Below are positions 10,911 to 22,197 of a DNA stretch of 64,000 nucleotides, piece after piece (position 1 is the stretch's first letter; every line of letters begins with the position of its first letter). Source of the DNA: Tomocerus qinae (Eukaryota > Arthropoda > Collembola > Entomobryomorpha > Tomoceridae); assembly GCA_020055645.1 (NCBI GenBank), contig CM034546.1, positions 139,583,875 to 139,647,874 of the forward strand, in the 5' to 3' direction. The notes under the pieces were generated by a model. The model was not told where the DNA came from, ran no database searches, and saw nothing but the letters and a program-made list of their open reading frames with translations. The position numbers and the translations under genes are program-made.

Positions 10911-11226
10911 GATACGAGTGTTCTCGTATATGCTACCTGTGCATTAAGGTCAAAGCGTTGTGGACAATAACTCGCGTATTGCGACTTACACACAGGAAAG
11001 AAGAACTTAGTGATACGAGTGTTCTCGTACTATATATCGCCTGGTGCATCCAGAAGTAAGCGCGTATAGCGATTTACATTAGCGATAAGCATAGTTTAGT
11101 GAGTGTAGTTACAATGACACGAGTGTTCTCTAATATATATCGCATGGTGTATCCATAATATAGCGATTTACGTCGATAAGAAGATTTGCGTGACTATTAT
11201 TATAGTGATACGAGTGTTCTCGTGCC
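10911..11226. repeat. Four spaced hairpins of the form ACGAG-TGTT-CTCGT
   Basis: A stem-loop with arms TACGAG/CTCGTA and a TGTT loop occurs at 10,913-10,928 and 11,014-11,029, a 5-bp version at 11,210-11,223, and a worn one (GAG-TGTT-CTC) at 11,121-11,130. Each is followed by sequence like 'tatatatcgcatggtgtatcc'. They lie in what looks like the 5' untranslated part of the LTR element. The repeated unit is about 100 bp with the hairpin best kept. Confidence 0.75.
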
Positions 11227-11759
11227 GTCAACGTGCGGGGTTAGCGAGTTGCTATATGTATATCATTATACATGCTTTTCGGTGGAATACAAACAACAAG
11301 AATACAAAGGAACTTATTTGACTGGGGAACATTCCTAATGAGTCAGAAAGTTAAAACAAGAAAATAAACATTTTACATGCACAGAATATATATAATTTGG
11401 CTACCATTCTTACCTTGAAGAAGAAAAACTTATCAGTTCACAGAAAACAAATTTGGATACTCGAGGACCGACTTGGGATAAAGAGGACACGGGGGTTCGA
11501 CCAACTCACTTGGGGGATTGTATTAGGGGAAAAATTCTTGGTGAAGGGACCAGCACAGCATATTCTGGAGCTGTAGTCTAAATATTTGGATAAACAAGAA
11601 TATTAACGCATGCATTATTATCAAAAAAATAACTTGGGGGACAACAAGTTACGGGGGACCAAGCTCAGGACATACTGACAGTCTCAGAAGAAGATAAGCA
11701 TCAACAGTTGAAAAATTATTTTCAACTATTTACGTAGTCAACAAGGATCAAGAAGAATA

Positions 11760-12161
11760 TTGGTTAGAATAAATTGCTTGAGAATTAACATGAACTTTTA
11801 TACGACGCTAGAAGTCAGTCATCCAGCTAGACCAGCATCGCATTCAAATATAATTGGACATTTCGATTCGAGAGTTATTATTTCGGCGATACATGCAGAT
11901 ACAGTAAAGCTATTTCCAGAATACAGAACATTATTTAAAGAAAATTACCATCTACGGTTGGACCATCTTGTAAATGTGAATTTACCAAAGGTCAGATGAA
12001 GAATAAAGAAGCGCAACGTTATAGTATTGCACGATTTTGTGGTTTACGACTACATTCATGCACCCATCGTTATCGGAAAAGATTTGATATACGGCTTGGA
12101 CGAAGTCTCAGACCTTGGAGACGCATTGGACAGGTTTAGGGTCCAGAGAAGAGGATGTTAA
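11760..12161 (+). pseudogene. Unrecognised frame with one in-frame TGA, weakly protease-like
   Basis: The frame opens at 11,760, meets a TGA at 11,997-11,999 and carries on in the same frame to a TAA at 12,159-12,161. The second part contains VLHDFVVYDYIHAPIVIGKDL, which resembles the C-terminal strand of retropepsins (the usual pattern is 'piiLGrDfl'). I see no clear DTG/DSG in the first part. It precedes the gag-like frame, which is an unusual order for a Ty3-like element. It may be a fragment of a second element. Confidence 0.4.
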
Positions 12162-12313
12162 TCTTATCTTATGGATCATTTTACATTTATTTTAACTACA
12201 ACTACATACGACCTGTACAACCGTACGAATTGAACAATTGAAGACGTTGTTAGCATACTACTAAGAATTTTAAATAAGTTGTTAATTTTAAACTTTACTA
12301 CTCTGGACGAAAA

Positions 12314-12988
12314 ATGGATTCTATTTGCGGATGCAGGGTACCTATACCTGAAGCACAGGATAATCCTTCAGAATATTTAAAGGACTTGGAACTTTATTTT
12401 AAAGCTATTAATTTACATAAGGAATATTGGATTGACTACTTACCGTGTGTTTTAAGAGGAAATGATTATCATTGGTTCAAGTACAAGATAACTCAGAATT
12501 TTACGTGGGATGTCTTCAAGTCTGCTTATATGGAAAGACATAGCTTCTACCCAAAGAAGTATCGGAAACAAAGAGAATTGATGTTTAGAAGACAAAGAAT
12601 TGATGAGAATATTGGAGCATTCGTGTATGACTTCATAAATTTTAATGCTTTACTTTTTCCTGGGGAAACTGAAGAGGAAGCTGTAAAGAAGTGCAGAGAA
12701 GCTTTGCACCCTGATATAAAGATTTTTACCTGTGGCTTAACAGAGTACACAGTAAATGCGCTAATAGAAATGGGAGAATTTATACAAAGAAGTATAGAAG
12801 ATAAAAATCGCGTATCGCGAATTGAATTTGCAAATACGGTGTGGTTCACCAGGCAAATAACTCTACGGAAAATGAAACTGAGGAATTCAAAAGGTTATGT
12901 TGGGAGACGGGAAACTCGTTTCCGTTACGATACATTCGTCATCAAGAGAAGAATTACAACAATTATTTCTGTCAACATGAGCAAATAG
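12314..12988 (+). CDS. gag: Gag-like protein of a Ty3/gypsy-type retroelement
   Basis: A 224-codon frame. Residues about 10-160 follow the retrotransposon gag pattern: PSEYLKDLELYFKAI, a conserved Trp-rich middle (WFKYKI, FTWDVFKSAY), then RQRIDENIGAFVYDF and EEEAVKKCREALHPDI. A CCHC knuckle is not seen. The tail beyond residue 175 looks like out-of-phase sequence, so the real C-terminus may lie in another frame after 12,840. The ATG context (ACGAAAAATGG) is acceptable. No pol follows intact. It is part of a decayed element whose only visible LTR is at 16.9-17.3 kb. Confidence 0.75.
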   Translation: MDSICGCRVPIPEAQDNPSEYLKDLELYFKAINLHKEYWIDYLPCVLRGNDYHWFKYKITQNFTWDVFKSAYMERHSFYPKKYRKQRELMFRRQRIDENIGAFVYDFINFNALLFPGETEEEAVKKCREALHPDIKIFTCGLTEYTVNALIEMGEFIQRSIEDKNRVSRIEFANTVWFTRQITLRKMKLRNSKGYVGRRETRFRYDTFVIKRRITTIISVNMSK

Positions 12989-12999
12989 CAATGTAAAAT

Positions 13000-14300
13000 A
13001 GTACAGATAAAATATCATCAGAGGATACAGAAGAGTTAACTGATTTCAGGCTGGGGGACGCCTTAGCACCGGAATTTTTCAACTCAAGTGTACGAACTTC
13101 AGATGAGTCGGGATCATCTATTTCTACTGGAAGTAGGAACGGAACGACAGAAACTAATTTGGAAGACACTGATGCTGGGAGCCTAGGCCCATCATCAAGT
13201 GAACAACTGTTATTTTTAAAGAATGATGACAACAGAGATGAAAATAGAAAAGAATTGGATCAGTTACAATTAATGTGTGTTTCCAGAGAAAAACAGAGTG
13301 TGTGTTTCACACGAGATAATTATGCGCAGAGAAGCGAATATGGATCAACATGGATCAGAATTAAGCAGCTACAACTTTATATTATGGGTCAAATTCCCAA
13401 AAAGTTTATGAAAAATTGGAACAATCAAGCTATGGAAGAAGTGAATCCATTGGTGACAATAAAGACAAATGTATCATTTTGGCTAACGCGAGTATTGCGA
13501 AGCCTTATGAAGGTGAAGATGTGGATTCTGTTATTTTTATTGGGATGGGCAGTGCTAATGGGGCAATGCTGAGCGCAAACAAGTGGTATTTTGAATGAGC
13601 AGGGCTCAAAAAAGTTACGTTTTCCTGGGGGAAGGAAGAACGAAAAGAGTGAATGTTATGGAGACACACTCAGCCAGCGAAAGATTAAAAGAAGAATACA
13701 ATGTTATTGTGGATTCAGGAAATTCAAGTACAAGCACGTAAATCATTTCAGCATATCGCAAGCGCCAAGCGCCCTACAAACGAAAAGGATTACTAACTTG
13801 GGGTCAAGTAACAATATTGAGATTGGAAAAATTATTTTCTTTGAAGACAAGCGGGTCATGAAGTCCTTCATTGCTATTATAACCAGAAACGGTAAAAAGA
13901 AGAATGAAAGTTCAAGTATATTCAATACTAAAGATAAAAATTGGCGTTCTCGCACTTTGTTAACTCTATCACATTGGGCAGCGCAGAAGGGGTGGTGCCT
14001 AATGAGGTTAAGGTTCTTGATATTGTTAATTTTGTCCAGTCAGGCAGCGCTACAGGAGCAGTGTCTGATGAGGAGCAACGTGGGTTTCGTAAATATGGAG
14101 TTAAAACAGTTGAGTTTGGCCAACATGTTAAGTGAATGGACATGTAAGGCCAAAGTATATCCGAGTGTATTTTGGTTTATAGCTACTCATTGGGGAGATT
14201 CAACAGTATTATTGTACTATTTGCAGTTAAGACATTTTAAATTTAAGCGTGCAATTATATGTGGCAATACAAGAAGATATACGATATAACGACGGACTTA
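13000..14300 (+). pseudogene. Decayed Gag-tail/protease region of the LTR element
   Basis: Several short overlapping frames (13,159-13,572, 13,416-13,598, 13,591-14,289, 13,941-14,135) replace one another by frameshifts. Near 13,690-13,730 one frame reads EEYNVIVDSGNSSTST. The DSG triplet is the aspartic-protease active-site type used by retroelements. No reverse transcriptase or integrase motif follows, so pol is missing. The frames are not functional. Confidence 0.5.
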
Positions 14301-16927
14301 CAAATCTAAGTCATTACAACATATTCGAGTATCGAATAATATTTTCTATAAAGATAAGGCAAATGAAGTCAGTTATATCTACATCAAGAAAACTGAAGAA
14401 ACAAATAGAAGAATATCATTTGGAGGACGAAGAAATTTTATGTTTCTCCATTACAGAAGAATTAGTATCACAAAAATCATATCTCAGTCAGAACTAAAAA
14501 AAATGTGTATCATTATTATGCAATATGGATACAAGACGACTTTAACAATATGTACCACAACATAGATATATTATATTTCACGTATGAGTCTCCAACTACA
14601 ACTTTCAGATTCATCATATGGTATGTGACTATATGCTGCGACAGTCTTTATTTACTAGTGGGCGGTTTTCAGTAGCGTGATGGGATACATGGGCATCATG
14701 GGGATACAAACGCGTGCTTTGCGTATTGGAATGGTTATATGTACACTACGACTAAAAGCTGCGATGGACATCAGAAATGACTTCAGTACATATTTCAGGA
14801 TCTACCAACACAAAATGGAACGGAGAAGATCACAAGTTTTCATATGCTGGGAACAGTTATATTGAATAACACTAAATGCTGCCATAAGCACCATTATATT
14901 CAATTACACATCAGCAAGTATTGACACACCCTATAAGGTGTATAACCATATATCATGAAGCTAAATAGACATCAAAGCATATATACTTAGATATGGCGGG
15001 TTAAACACCCGCGGGTAAATTTATTCCTTCGGCGGGTCACGGCGGGTCCGCGTATTAAGTGACCCAAGTCATCTCTAAGCGTCAAGATACTCGGCGGGTT
15101 TGGCCAATGAATATTGTTAGGAAACCATGATTACCTTCTACTTACGGCGGGTTTGGCGGGTTCGGTTTTGCCGTCAAAAGAAAAACTTGGTCAAAAATAC
15201 CCGGTGGTGTCAACCCTTTTGGTGGTGACTACCATTTTGGTGGTGACTACCATCTTAATGGTGATTACCATTTTGGTGGTGATTACCCTTTTGGTGGTGA
15301 TTACCCTTTCGGTGGTGATAGTCTGGTGATGCGTTAACTTCACGGTGGATGATGCGTTCACCTCTCGAATGCCGTTAATCAGAATACGGTGAAGTTAAAC
15401 GGAGAAACATATTCGACGAATACGGAACCAGTCTTTGGTGGTGTTATACTAACAACATGCAAGAATATAACAGCTAATATAGAAACCAGTGTATTTGGTG
15501 GGGTTATGGAATTCCCTATGCTATATGTGTGTATCACATCAAGTTCCGTGAGGAGAAGTCTTGGGACCAACACAAGATCATATAACATACAACATCAAAA
15601 CATCAACTCGGTGGGGTTATGTACAAAACACAGCAACCTATTTAAAAATAAAAAAATTTCAACTATTGTATTAATGGTGGATATACCATTAACATAGGAA
15701 TATTATGGAGCCTAAGGAAGTATATCTTTTTACTTCTCGTGACATTACGATATGTTAGGTGTGATTGCCTATACATATGAATCTATTCGTATTGTACCTT
15801 ATCCATCAGAAGAAGACTATGACTACCTATCAGATATCAATACAACTTCGACTTCAGATGCATTAAACGACAACATACCAACTATAAAGTTATACGAATA
15901 CTATTAGGCGGCAAGATTCAAATTCTACATCAACAAATATAGTTCAACATTCAAGTATACGTTACCAAATGGAATAAGATATCACCTAATCTAGTTGAAC
16001 TACTAATCTACGAGACCGCAAGATGGCGCATCTTTGTCATATCACAACATCAATAACTTATCCAAGGAAGTATCAACACCATATAGTTACAACAGCGATA
16101 CTACAAACTGCATTGAGAAGTACCTACTTTTGGTAACATCACTATTTTGACAAAACTTCAACTGCTTACCTAAAACCTACAGCAAGCGATAACAGACGCT
16201 CGCCTGAGTAAAGAATTCACGACTTTCGAACTTTTAAATGCAAAAATTTTCTATTTCTGTCAACAATATTGTCTACCTTCATGTCATTTGAACGCGTTAC
16301 TCTTAAAGGAATCCTACACTGATGTTATTCGAACGAGTTTACCTTGGAGGAATTCTTCACTGATGTCATTCGAACGAGATCATGGAATTTGCGCGGGCTT
16401 GTCCTCGTGTCTTACCATCACAAGAAGCACATTTCAAATGAAGCAGTAAAATTACTTGAACTCAACCACTTCTGGGAAAATATTTCACAAGGAATCCTGT
16501 TTCTTACGTGTTTACCTGACTTGTATCATTGTACCCCAAATTAAGATTTTTATGTATAAAGATGTTTAATTTTACTTTTTGCATGCTTTTAGGCTACAAG
16601 TTACACTAACAAACTAAAACTGTTCATTAATTTAATTCTAAGATTATATAAGGACACATTTGTAAATATAGACAAAATTATTGTATCAATTCATGAATAT
16701 TATGTACTATCAATCCAATACTATTGTATACAATTACACATATAACACATATTACACATAAGTACACGAATATTAACTGTTGTATAATGTATTATGCAAT
16801 TTATTATGATTTTGTATTATGATTTATGTATTATAGAAAGGGAATTTAATGTTGATCTAATTAACCCTTTCATTTCTCAACCCGTTCCACACCACAGTCG
16901 TTAGGGGGGCTTTGTCGGGGGGGAGTA
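14300..16927. other. LTR-element interior without recognisable genes
   Basis: Short frames (14,249-14,497, 14,677-14,865, 15,389-15,697, 16,344-16,544) match nothing I recognise. 15,000-15,180 is rich in GGCGGGT motifs. 15,206-15,330 has about six copies of an 18-bp 'ttttggtggtgattacca' unit. 16,168-16,215 is a 45-bp piece of the Helentron-like 5' end (aaacctacagcaagcgataa, gctcgcctgag). 16,280-16,370 has two copies of a 'gatgtcattcgaacgag' block. Confidence 0.5.
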
Positions 16928-17307
16928 TGTGAGGAGACACCTCACCACCCACTACCACCCTCATTAACATCACGTCTCTAATATTCTAATTGAACTCCTA
17001 CCTCCCACTTCGAGACTCCATATACTCGGAGAGACAGAGACTCTCTCGCCAGTTGGTCGTGAACCCTCGTCAGTCACAGTTGGTCGTGAACCCTCGTCAG
17101 TCACAGTTGGTCGTGAACCCTCGTCAGTCACAGTTGGTCGGGAACCCTCGTCGTCGTCAGTCAGTCAGTGTCGGGTTTAGGGAACTTAGAGTAAATACGA
17201 TCGTGTCATAATTTCGAGAATAATAAACCACTACTTTGTCTGTGTCCAAATCTCGTCGTTCTCTCTTTGTGCAGTAATTTCACTCCAGCCCGATCATAAC
17301 TCTAGCA
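16928..17307 (+). repeat. Likely 3' LTR of the decayed retroelement
   Basis: It begins TGTGAGGAGACACC right after a purine-rich tract (ggggggcttt..ggggggagta, the expected polypurine tract) and ends ..CTCTAGCA, giving the TG...CA form. AATAAA-type signals lie at 17,220-17,227. Four tandem 27-bp units (17,050-17,160, core CAGTTGGTCGTGAACCC) sit in the middle. No matching 5' LTR was found in the window, so boundaries are provisional and it could be a solo-like remnant. Confidence 0.5.
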
Positions 17308-17390
17308 GTTTTAGGTGCATTGAGCCGAACCAGAGTCAGGAATACAAGGAAACGGGCATCTTTCAGTCTAACCCGGATTTCCCTCCTGAT

Positions 17391-18175
17391 AAGCTGAGCC
17401 AAGCCGAGCGAGCTATTAAAAAAATTTTGGCGAGCCGAGCCAGCCATTAAAAATAATTTCGCGAGCCGAGCCAGCTATTAAAAAAATTTTTGGCGAGCCC
17501 AGCCAGCCATTAAAAGAATTTTCGCGAGCCGAGCCAAGCCGAGCCAGCTATTAAAAAAATTTTTGGCGAGCCGAGCCGAGCCAGGTCCATCAAAAAATTT
17601 CGACCGAGCCGGGTCCTTGGCTCGGCTCGGCTCGCTGAAAAATCGAGCCACTAATGGTTAAGAAGCCTGTAGGTTTAAAATAAAAATGGAGGGAAATAGT
17701 TTTGAGCGAGCCGGCCAAGGCAAGGGCCATAGACTAAACGTATGGAAAATATCCATATAAGATGTACAGAACAATGTAATAACAAGGTAGCCAAACTTTT
17801 GCCCGTTATCTGGTTTGATTGGCTTCGGCGGCGCCCCATATCACATGTCATAGGAAGAAGGGAGGAGCTTAGGCCTTCGCCGCATGTTTACGAAACCACA
17901 ACCCACTGGACCCCTTATAGTATATGGTTTCTGTACATCTTAGGTAATAGAAAAAACATTGTTTTTTCTTGCTTGTGAGTTTAATCTATGGGCAAGGACG
18001 AGTATAGCCACATCATTCAATAGGGCGAGCCAAGTCGACTCAGGTCCATAAAAAAATTTTAGCGAGCCGAGCCGAGCCAGGTCTATAAAAAAATTTCAGC
18101 GAGCCGAGCCAGGCCTATGAAAAATTTGGCTCGGCTCGCCGAAAAATCGAGCCAGCCTAGCTCGCCGAGCCAGAA
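17391..18175. repeat. GAGCC-rich repeat arrays
   Basis: Two arrays (17,391-17,650 and 18,020-18,175) are made of 'gccgagccagctattaaaaaaattttggcga' type units of about 30 bp, and each ends in the reverse complement (GGCTCGGCTCGC..GAAAAATCGAGCCA), so each can fold back. Between them, 17,650-18,020 has no convincing gene. 18,190-18,345 matches, inverted, sequence at 27,050-27,110 and 30,840-30,960 (cgcttg..gcataaag, ccatctggatgg). Confidence 0.7.
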
Positions 18176-18357
18176 ACTAGCATGAGTGCTACCACGTCGC
18201 ACAACAGTGACACAACGCCCAAGCGTGTATGCATAAATGCAAGTTGCTAGTTCCATCTGGATGGAATTTAGCATCTTTAGCAACATACAAACATCCGTAC
18301 ATACAAATATTCCGATTACGTTTATATTATAAACATGATATGTCAGAGCATAATTGT

Positions 18358-19705
18358 CAGTACTGTTGCCTAACAGTTTTCGTGAACTTTTTCAAATTCT
18401 GACCACACTCAAAAACGATTCTGATTGGTGGAAATTTTTTTCGATTAGCCAATGAAATTGGAGAGATTCATAATCAAATTCTATATGCTCCCTAGTTACT
18501 AACCCAAGGGGTAACATTTCATGAAACAATGCTCTCAATACTCAATAAATAGTATATAGCCTGTGCACTTATGGTAAGAAAATGTGAACTAGGAGTTTTT
18601 CATTATCGGAAACTCATTTTACGCTGAAAAACATATTCGTAGACAGAGTGACAGAGAACCCAACTTCGGAAGAGAATGATTCACAGCAACAAAACGTTTT
18701 ATTATTATTACACTCCAAATAGAGAAAACTAAATATGTTTCTATTGTCTATCTTCATATAACCGGCAAATACATACTAGCTTGACTCTAATTCCTCGCAC
18801 TTGACCGGAATATCACTTTCGCACATCTTGCGGTGCGAAAGTGACATTTGCCTTTTTCTGCACAGAGTGCAATGCGAAAGTGCGCTGAATCTGAATGGAG
18901 TAACTGAAATGAGGGGTATAATACTATAAATCGCTGGTTAGCTATTTAGTGAAGAAATGTAAACTGAAGAAAATACAGAATGTAATGCAAGCTTGTCATC
19001 CCACTTTTCAAAATGGGTACAGAGCTTCTAGTGATACTGCAAGTCAAGTAGGAGATTCAGTTCACCTAATTCAACCGGGGGATTCAGGTCAGTCTAGTAA
19101 ACCAAGCAGTCAAGTCCAACAGGACAACCAAAGTCAGCCGAGTGAAGCCTAATCTATAAACCTAGTGTAGTCTATTTATGATTGTAATTGTTAGTGAAAT
19201 GTTAATCCACTATATAGATAGTATATTTCAGAGAGAGTAATACTATACAGCAAGCTAAAATGTATGGCATTGTATGTAATGTGATTTATTGTTATACCAT
19301 TCACGCCAGTAAGTACTTGCCCGCCCGTAATAATATAAGGATTGATATTTCTGTATTCACTGTTTAGAGTATAATAAACCACTTTGTTGCTTGAAATCAT
19401 CATCTTCTGATACTCGGTTCTCTGTCACTCTGTCTACGAATATGATTTCAACGTAAAATGAGTTTCCGAATATGTAAAACTCTTAGTTTGCATTATCCTA
19501 CCATATGTCTACAGGTTATTCACCATTGAGAGCATTGTTACATGAAATGTTACCCCTTGGGGTAGTAACTAGGGAGCATATAGAATTTGATTATGAATCT
19601 CTGCAATTTCATTGGCTAATCGGAAAAAATTTCCACCTATCAGAATCGTTTTTGAGTGTGGTCAGAATTTGAAAAGGTTCACGAAACCTCTGAGGCAACA
19701 GTACA
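18358..19705. mobile_element. 1.35-kb element with about 300-bp terminal inverted repeats
   Basis: The left arm 18,358-18,660 and right arm 19,410-19,705 are inverted copies (TACTGTTGCCT ends; 'ttctgaccacactc', 'ccaatgaaatt', 'agagaaccc'), about 85-90% alike by eye. The interior (18,660-19,400) has small frames only; 18,949-19,152 (67 codons, Gln/Ser-rich tail) matches nothing. No clear target duplication is seen. Related arm pieces occur at 37,060-37,260 and 51,900-52,080. Confidence 0.75.
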
Positions 19706-19739
19706 ATAAATAAAATAGGCGATGACCAAAATGTAATAT

Positions 19740-19880
19740 AATATATAGTAATGATACAGTTTTTATGTGATAAGTATAATTAAGCCTTGGCCTGTTATTT
19801 TCTTAATTTTGTTTTCCGGATTCTCATCCAACTGCCAAGTTGCCTGTAACTCTTTCTTGGATATGCAATGCAATACAAAT
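19740..19880 (+). repeat. 5'-truncated LINE 3' end
   Basis: It matches the 3' end of the LINE at 29,078-30,480: '..taagccttggcctgttattt', 'ctcatccaactgc.aagttgcctgtaactct', then 'atgcaatacaaata'. Only about 110-140 bp are kept, the usual result of truncated target-primed reverse transcription. The 19,880-20,300 stretch after it shows no gene. Confidence 0.75.
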
Positions 19881-20299
19881 ATACTATTCAGGTTTCAGGA
19901 TAATGACAACAATAGTGACAATTAAAGACTATAGAGGTTTCCCACAATTGGTGATTGGTCACCTAATTAACATGAATAGGTATTGAAATGACTCCATTAC
20001 CTGTCTGTGTTATCCTGGAATTGTGGGAAATGTCTATTGACAAGGATTAAAAAGCAATTTTTATTAAAAGGAATGGAAATCAAATTATGCGCCCTTGTTG
20101 AAGGAAGGCGTATGTTTTAGTCACGTCTTTTATTTTTGTCAACGTCCTTATTTCACATTTAGATTGGAACCCGTGAGTTTCTTTGAAGACAGCAGAATGA
20201 TGCGTTGGAGGAAAATTATCTGCAGCAAAACTTGAAATTCTCACTTCTCATTTTTTCAAGTCAGAATAGCTTTTGAAGGCTTAATTTAGGCAGTGGTAT

Positions 20300-20710
20300 C
20301 TCGTTACCGGCAGAGTTTTATTAGCCACCGGCTAGCGGGCGGATGGCTAGGGGGTAAAAGTGGCTAGTAAACGGGCAAAATGTCAGGTGGCTTGTGGGCA
20401 AAAGGAGCAAAAGTAAATTTTAGTTTTTAAAATTAGCACAAAAAATTTCAAACATAACTCTCACAGGTAAACTGAAAGGTATGTAATATATACTGATATC
20501 AAACTACAGTAATACAGAGGTCAAATGTTGCAATAACTATTTCCCCTATGAATGTTTATGAAAATCATATAAAATTTTGAAATGAAATGCCGTGTTCTGA
20601 TTTATTATTTATTAGTGAACCCAGCTAAGGGGCAAATCTAGCACTCGGAGAAATTCAGCAGGCCACCCTTTTTCACAGTAATAAAAACAATTTCGAAAAC
20701 ATCCCATTAG
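20300..20710. repeat. Two interspersed repeat fragments
   Basis: 20,312-20,420 (agagttttattagccaccgg, gggggtaaaagtg) is repeated inverted at 56,470-56,560. 20,608-20,700 (ttagtgaacccagctaagg, gaaattcagcaggccaccc) is repeated inverted at 52,629-52,745. Neither copy has a coding frame. Confidence 0.65.
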
Positions 20711-20851
20711 GTTATTATGTTAACTTTGCAAATACAAAGTATATTTAAATTACAATATTTTAATGTCCATAGTGGAGGATAAATTAGATGCAGCCCCAAC
20801 TTCCTGATAAAAAGGAATTTCCTAAACCAAAATTATAACTGTAGATCTAAT

Positions 20852-22013
20852 CAGGGCCGCCCGGAGCCATGGGCGAGCAGGGCAACCGCCCGGGGCGGCA
20901 AAATTTAGGGGGCGGCAAAATACCAAAATTAGCATAGATAATTTGGTAAAATTAGCACAAATAGAACAGTTAAAATTTTCTCTGTCGAATTGTATTTTTA
21001 AATTGAAGAATCGTTTAAAAATTAATAAAAATATCAATTGCAAAAAATAGTTCTCAAAATAAATGATTCGCTGGTCACTCATACCGATATTACTTATTAT
21101 AAAAAGTATTTGAGTCATTGCAGATCATGGCCGTATGCCTGAAATCGAAGTAAATAAAAGTCATTTACTAGACACGTTATACATACTATTTTAGCTCAAT
21201 TTTGACTCATTTGTCAAAATAATCTAATTACACTCAATATGTATAATTGTATATATTATCATTGCAGTACCGTATTTATAACTCAATTGGTGGGGCAATG
21301 ACGTCATAAAGCCAGATATTTATTAACAATATTCGGGAAAAAATTGGCTTATTTTGTCCAAAATGAGTCAAAAATTGGTTAACAAAGACTTAAAATCGTA
21401 CGGAACTAAATTTAAAAGGGCGATATACATTAATAAATACCATAAAGCAATTAACCAGAGATCTAAAGATATTTAAAGATTTGCTGAAACTGAAAATCCT
21501 AACACATCAATCAGAAACCATGTCATTTTTACGCCAATGAAGACCAACATGTTTCACAAGCACGTATTAGTATTTTTACAGCACTGAATTTCGTGGAGCG
21601 CGATTTTATGATATTTAGGCTATTTTTGACTCATTTTAGACAAAATACGCCAAAAAAATTATTACGCGATAATGCCTATAACATATTATAATATTATATT
21701 ATATTATATTATTATCATATTATATTATATGCAATGATAACATAACATCATATGTTATGTTATCATTGCCCCCTCCGAAATCGACTTCTAAATACGGTAC
21801 TGCTTTCTTTGACGAAAATTAGTCAAAAAGGTCCTAAACATGCGATAATTGCGCGGGGTGCGAAAAGCTTTGCTATTTTGCGAAAAAAAGTTTTTATTCG
21901 GGGATTGGTTAAGTGATGTTTCGTGGCGAGAATGTAATTATATAGTGAAAATGTTCATGAAGGGCGGCATTTATATTTTGCCCAGGGTGACAATTGAGCT
22001 CGGGGCGGGCCTG
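20852..22013. mobile_element. Non-autonomous hAT element, 1.16 kb, with perfect TSD
   Basis: It is flanked by the 8-bp duplication GATCTAAT (20,844-20,851 and 22,014-22,021). The left end CAGGGCCGCCCGGAGCCATGGGCGAG..GGCGGCA and right end ..GGGCGGGCCTG are the familiar CAGGGC..GCCCTG type of animal hAT elements. It carries no transposase. A second element is nested at 21,265-21,804. The apparent minus-strand frame 20,822-21,118 runs across the left end and is not a gene. Confidence 0.92.
21265..21804. mobile_element. Nested element with GCAGTACCGTATTTA inverted ends
   Basis: The left end GCAGTACCGTATTTA (21,265-21,279) is matched by TAAATACGGTACTGC at the right end. Subterminal 'ggggcaatgacgtcat' and 'tcattgccccctcc' also pair. 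Near the right end is a perfect 18-bp palindrome at 21,731-21,769 (arms GCAATGATAACATAACAT, spacer CAT). An AT-only (tatta)n run lies at 21,685-21,730. Confidence 0.7.
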
Positions 22014-22197
22014 GATCTAATACAGGGAACAATGAAAGACTCCATTTTTGAAAAAATCCCACAAAGTCACAAAAAAGCTCCCTTTTAAATCAGAAAAATA
22101 TGATTCCCCCTGGGATTTTGGAAAAACGTACAAATTCTATGAGTACGACTTACGAATAAATATTTTTAAAGAATAGATAGTTACCCAGTACTGTTAT

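Noticed and set aside
20822..21118. 98-codon minus frame with FAAPGGCPARPWLRAAL
   Set aside because: That stretch is the translated end of a hAT element (CAGGGCCGCCC) with its TSD.
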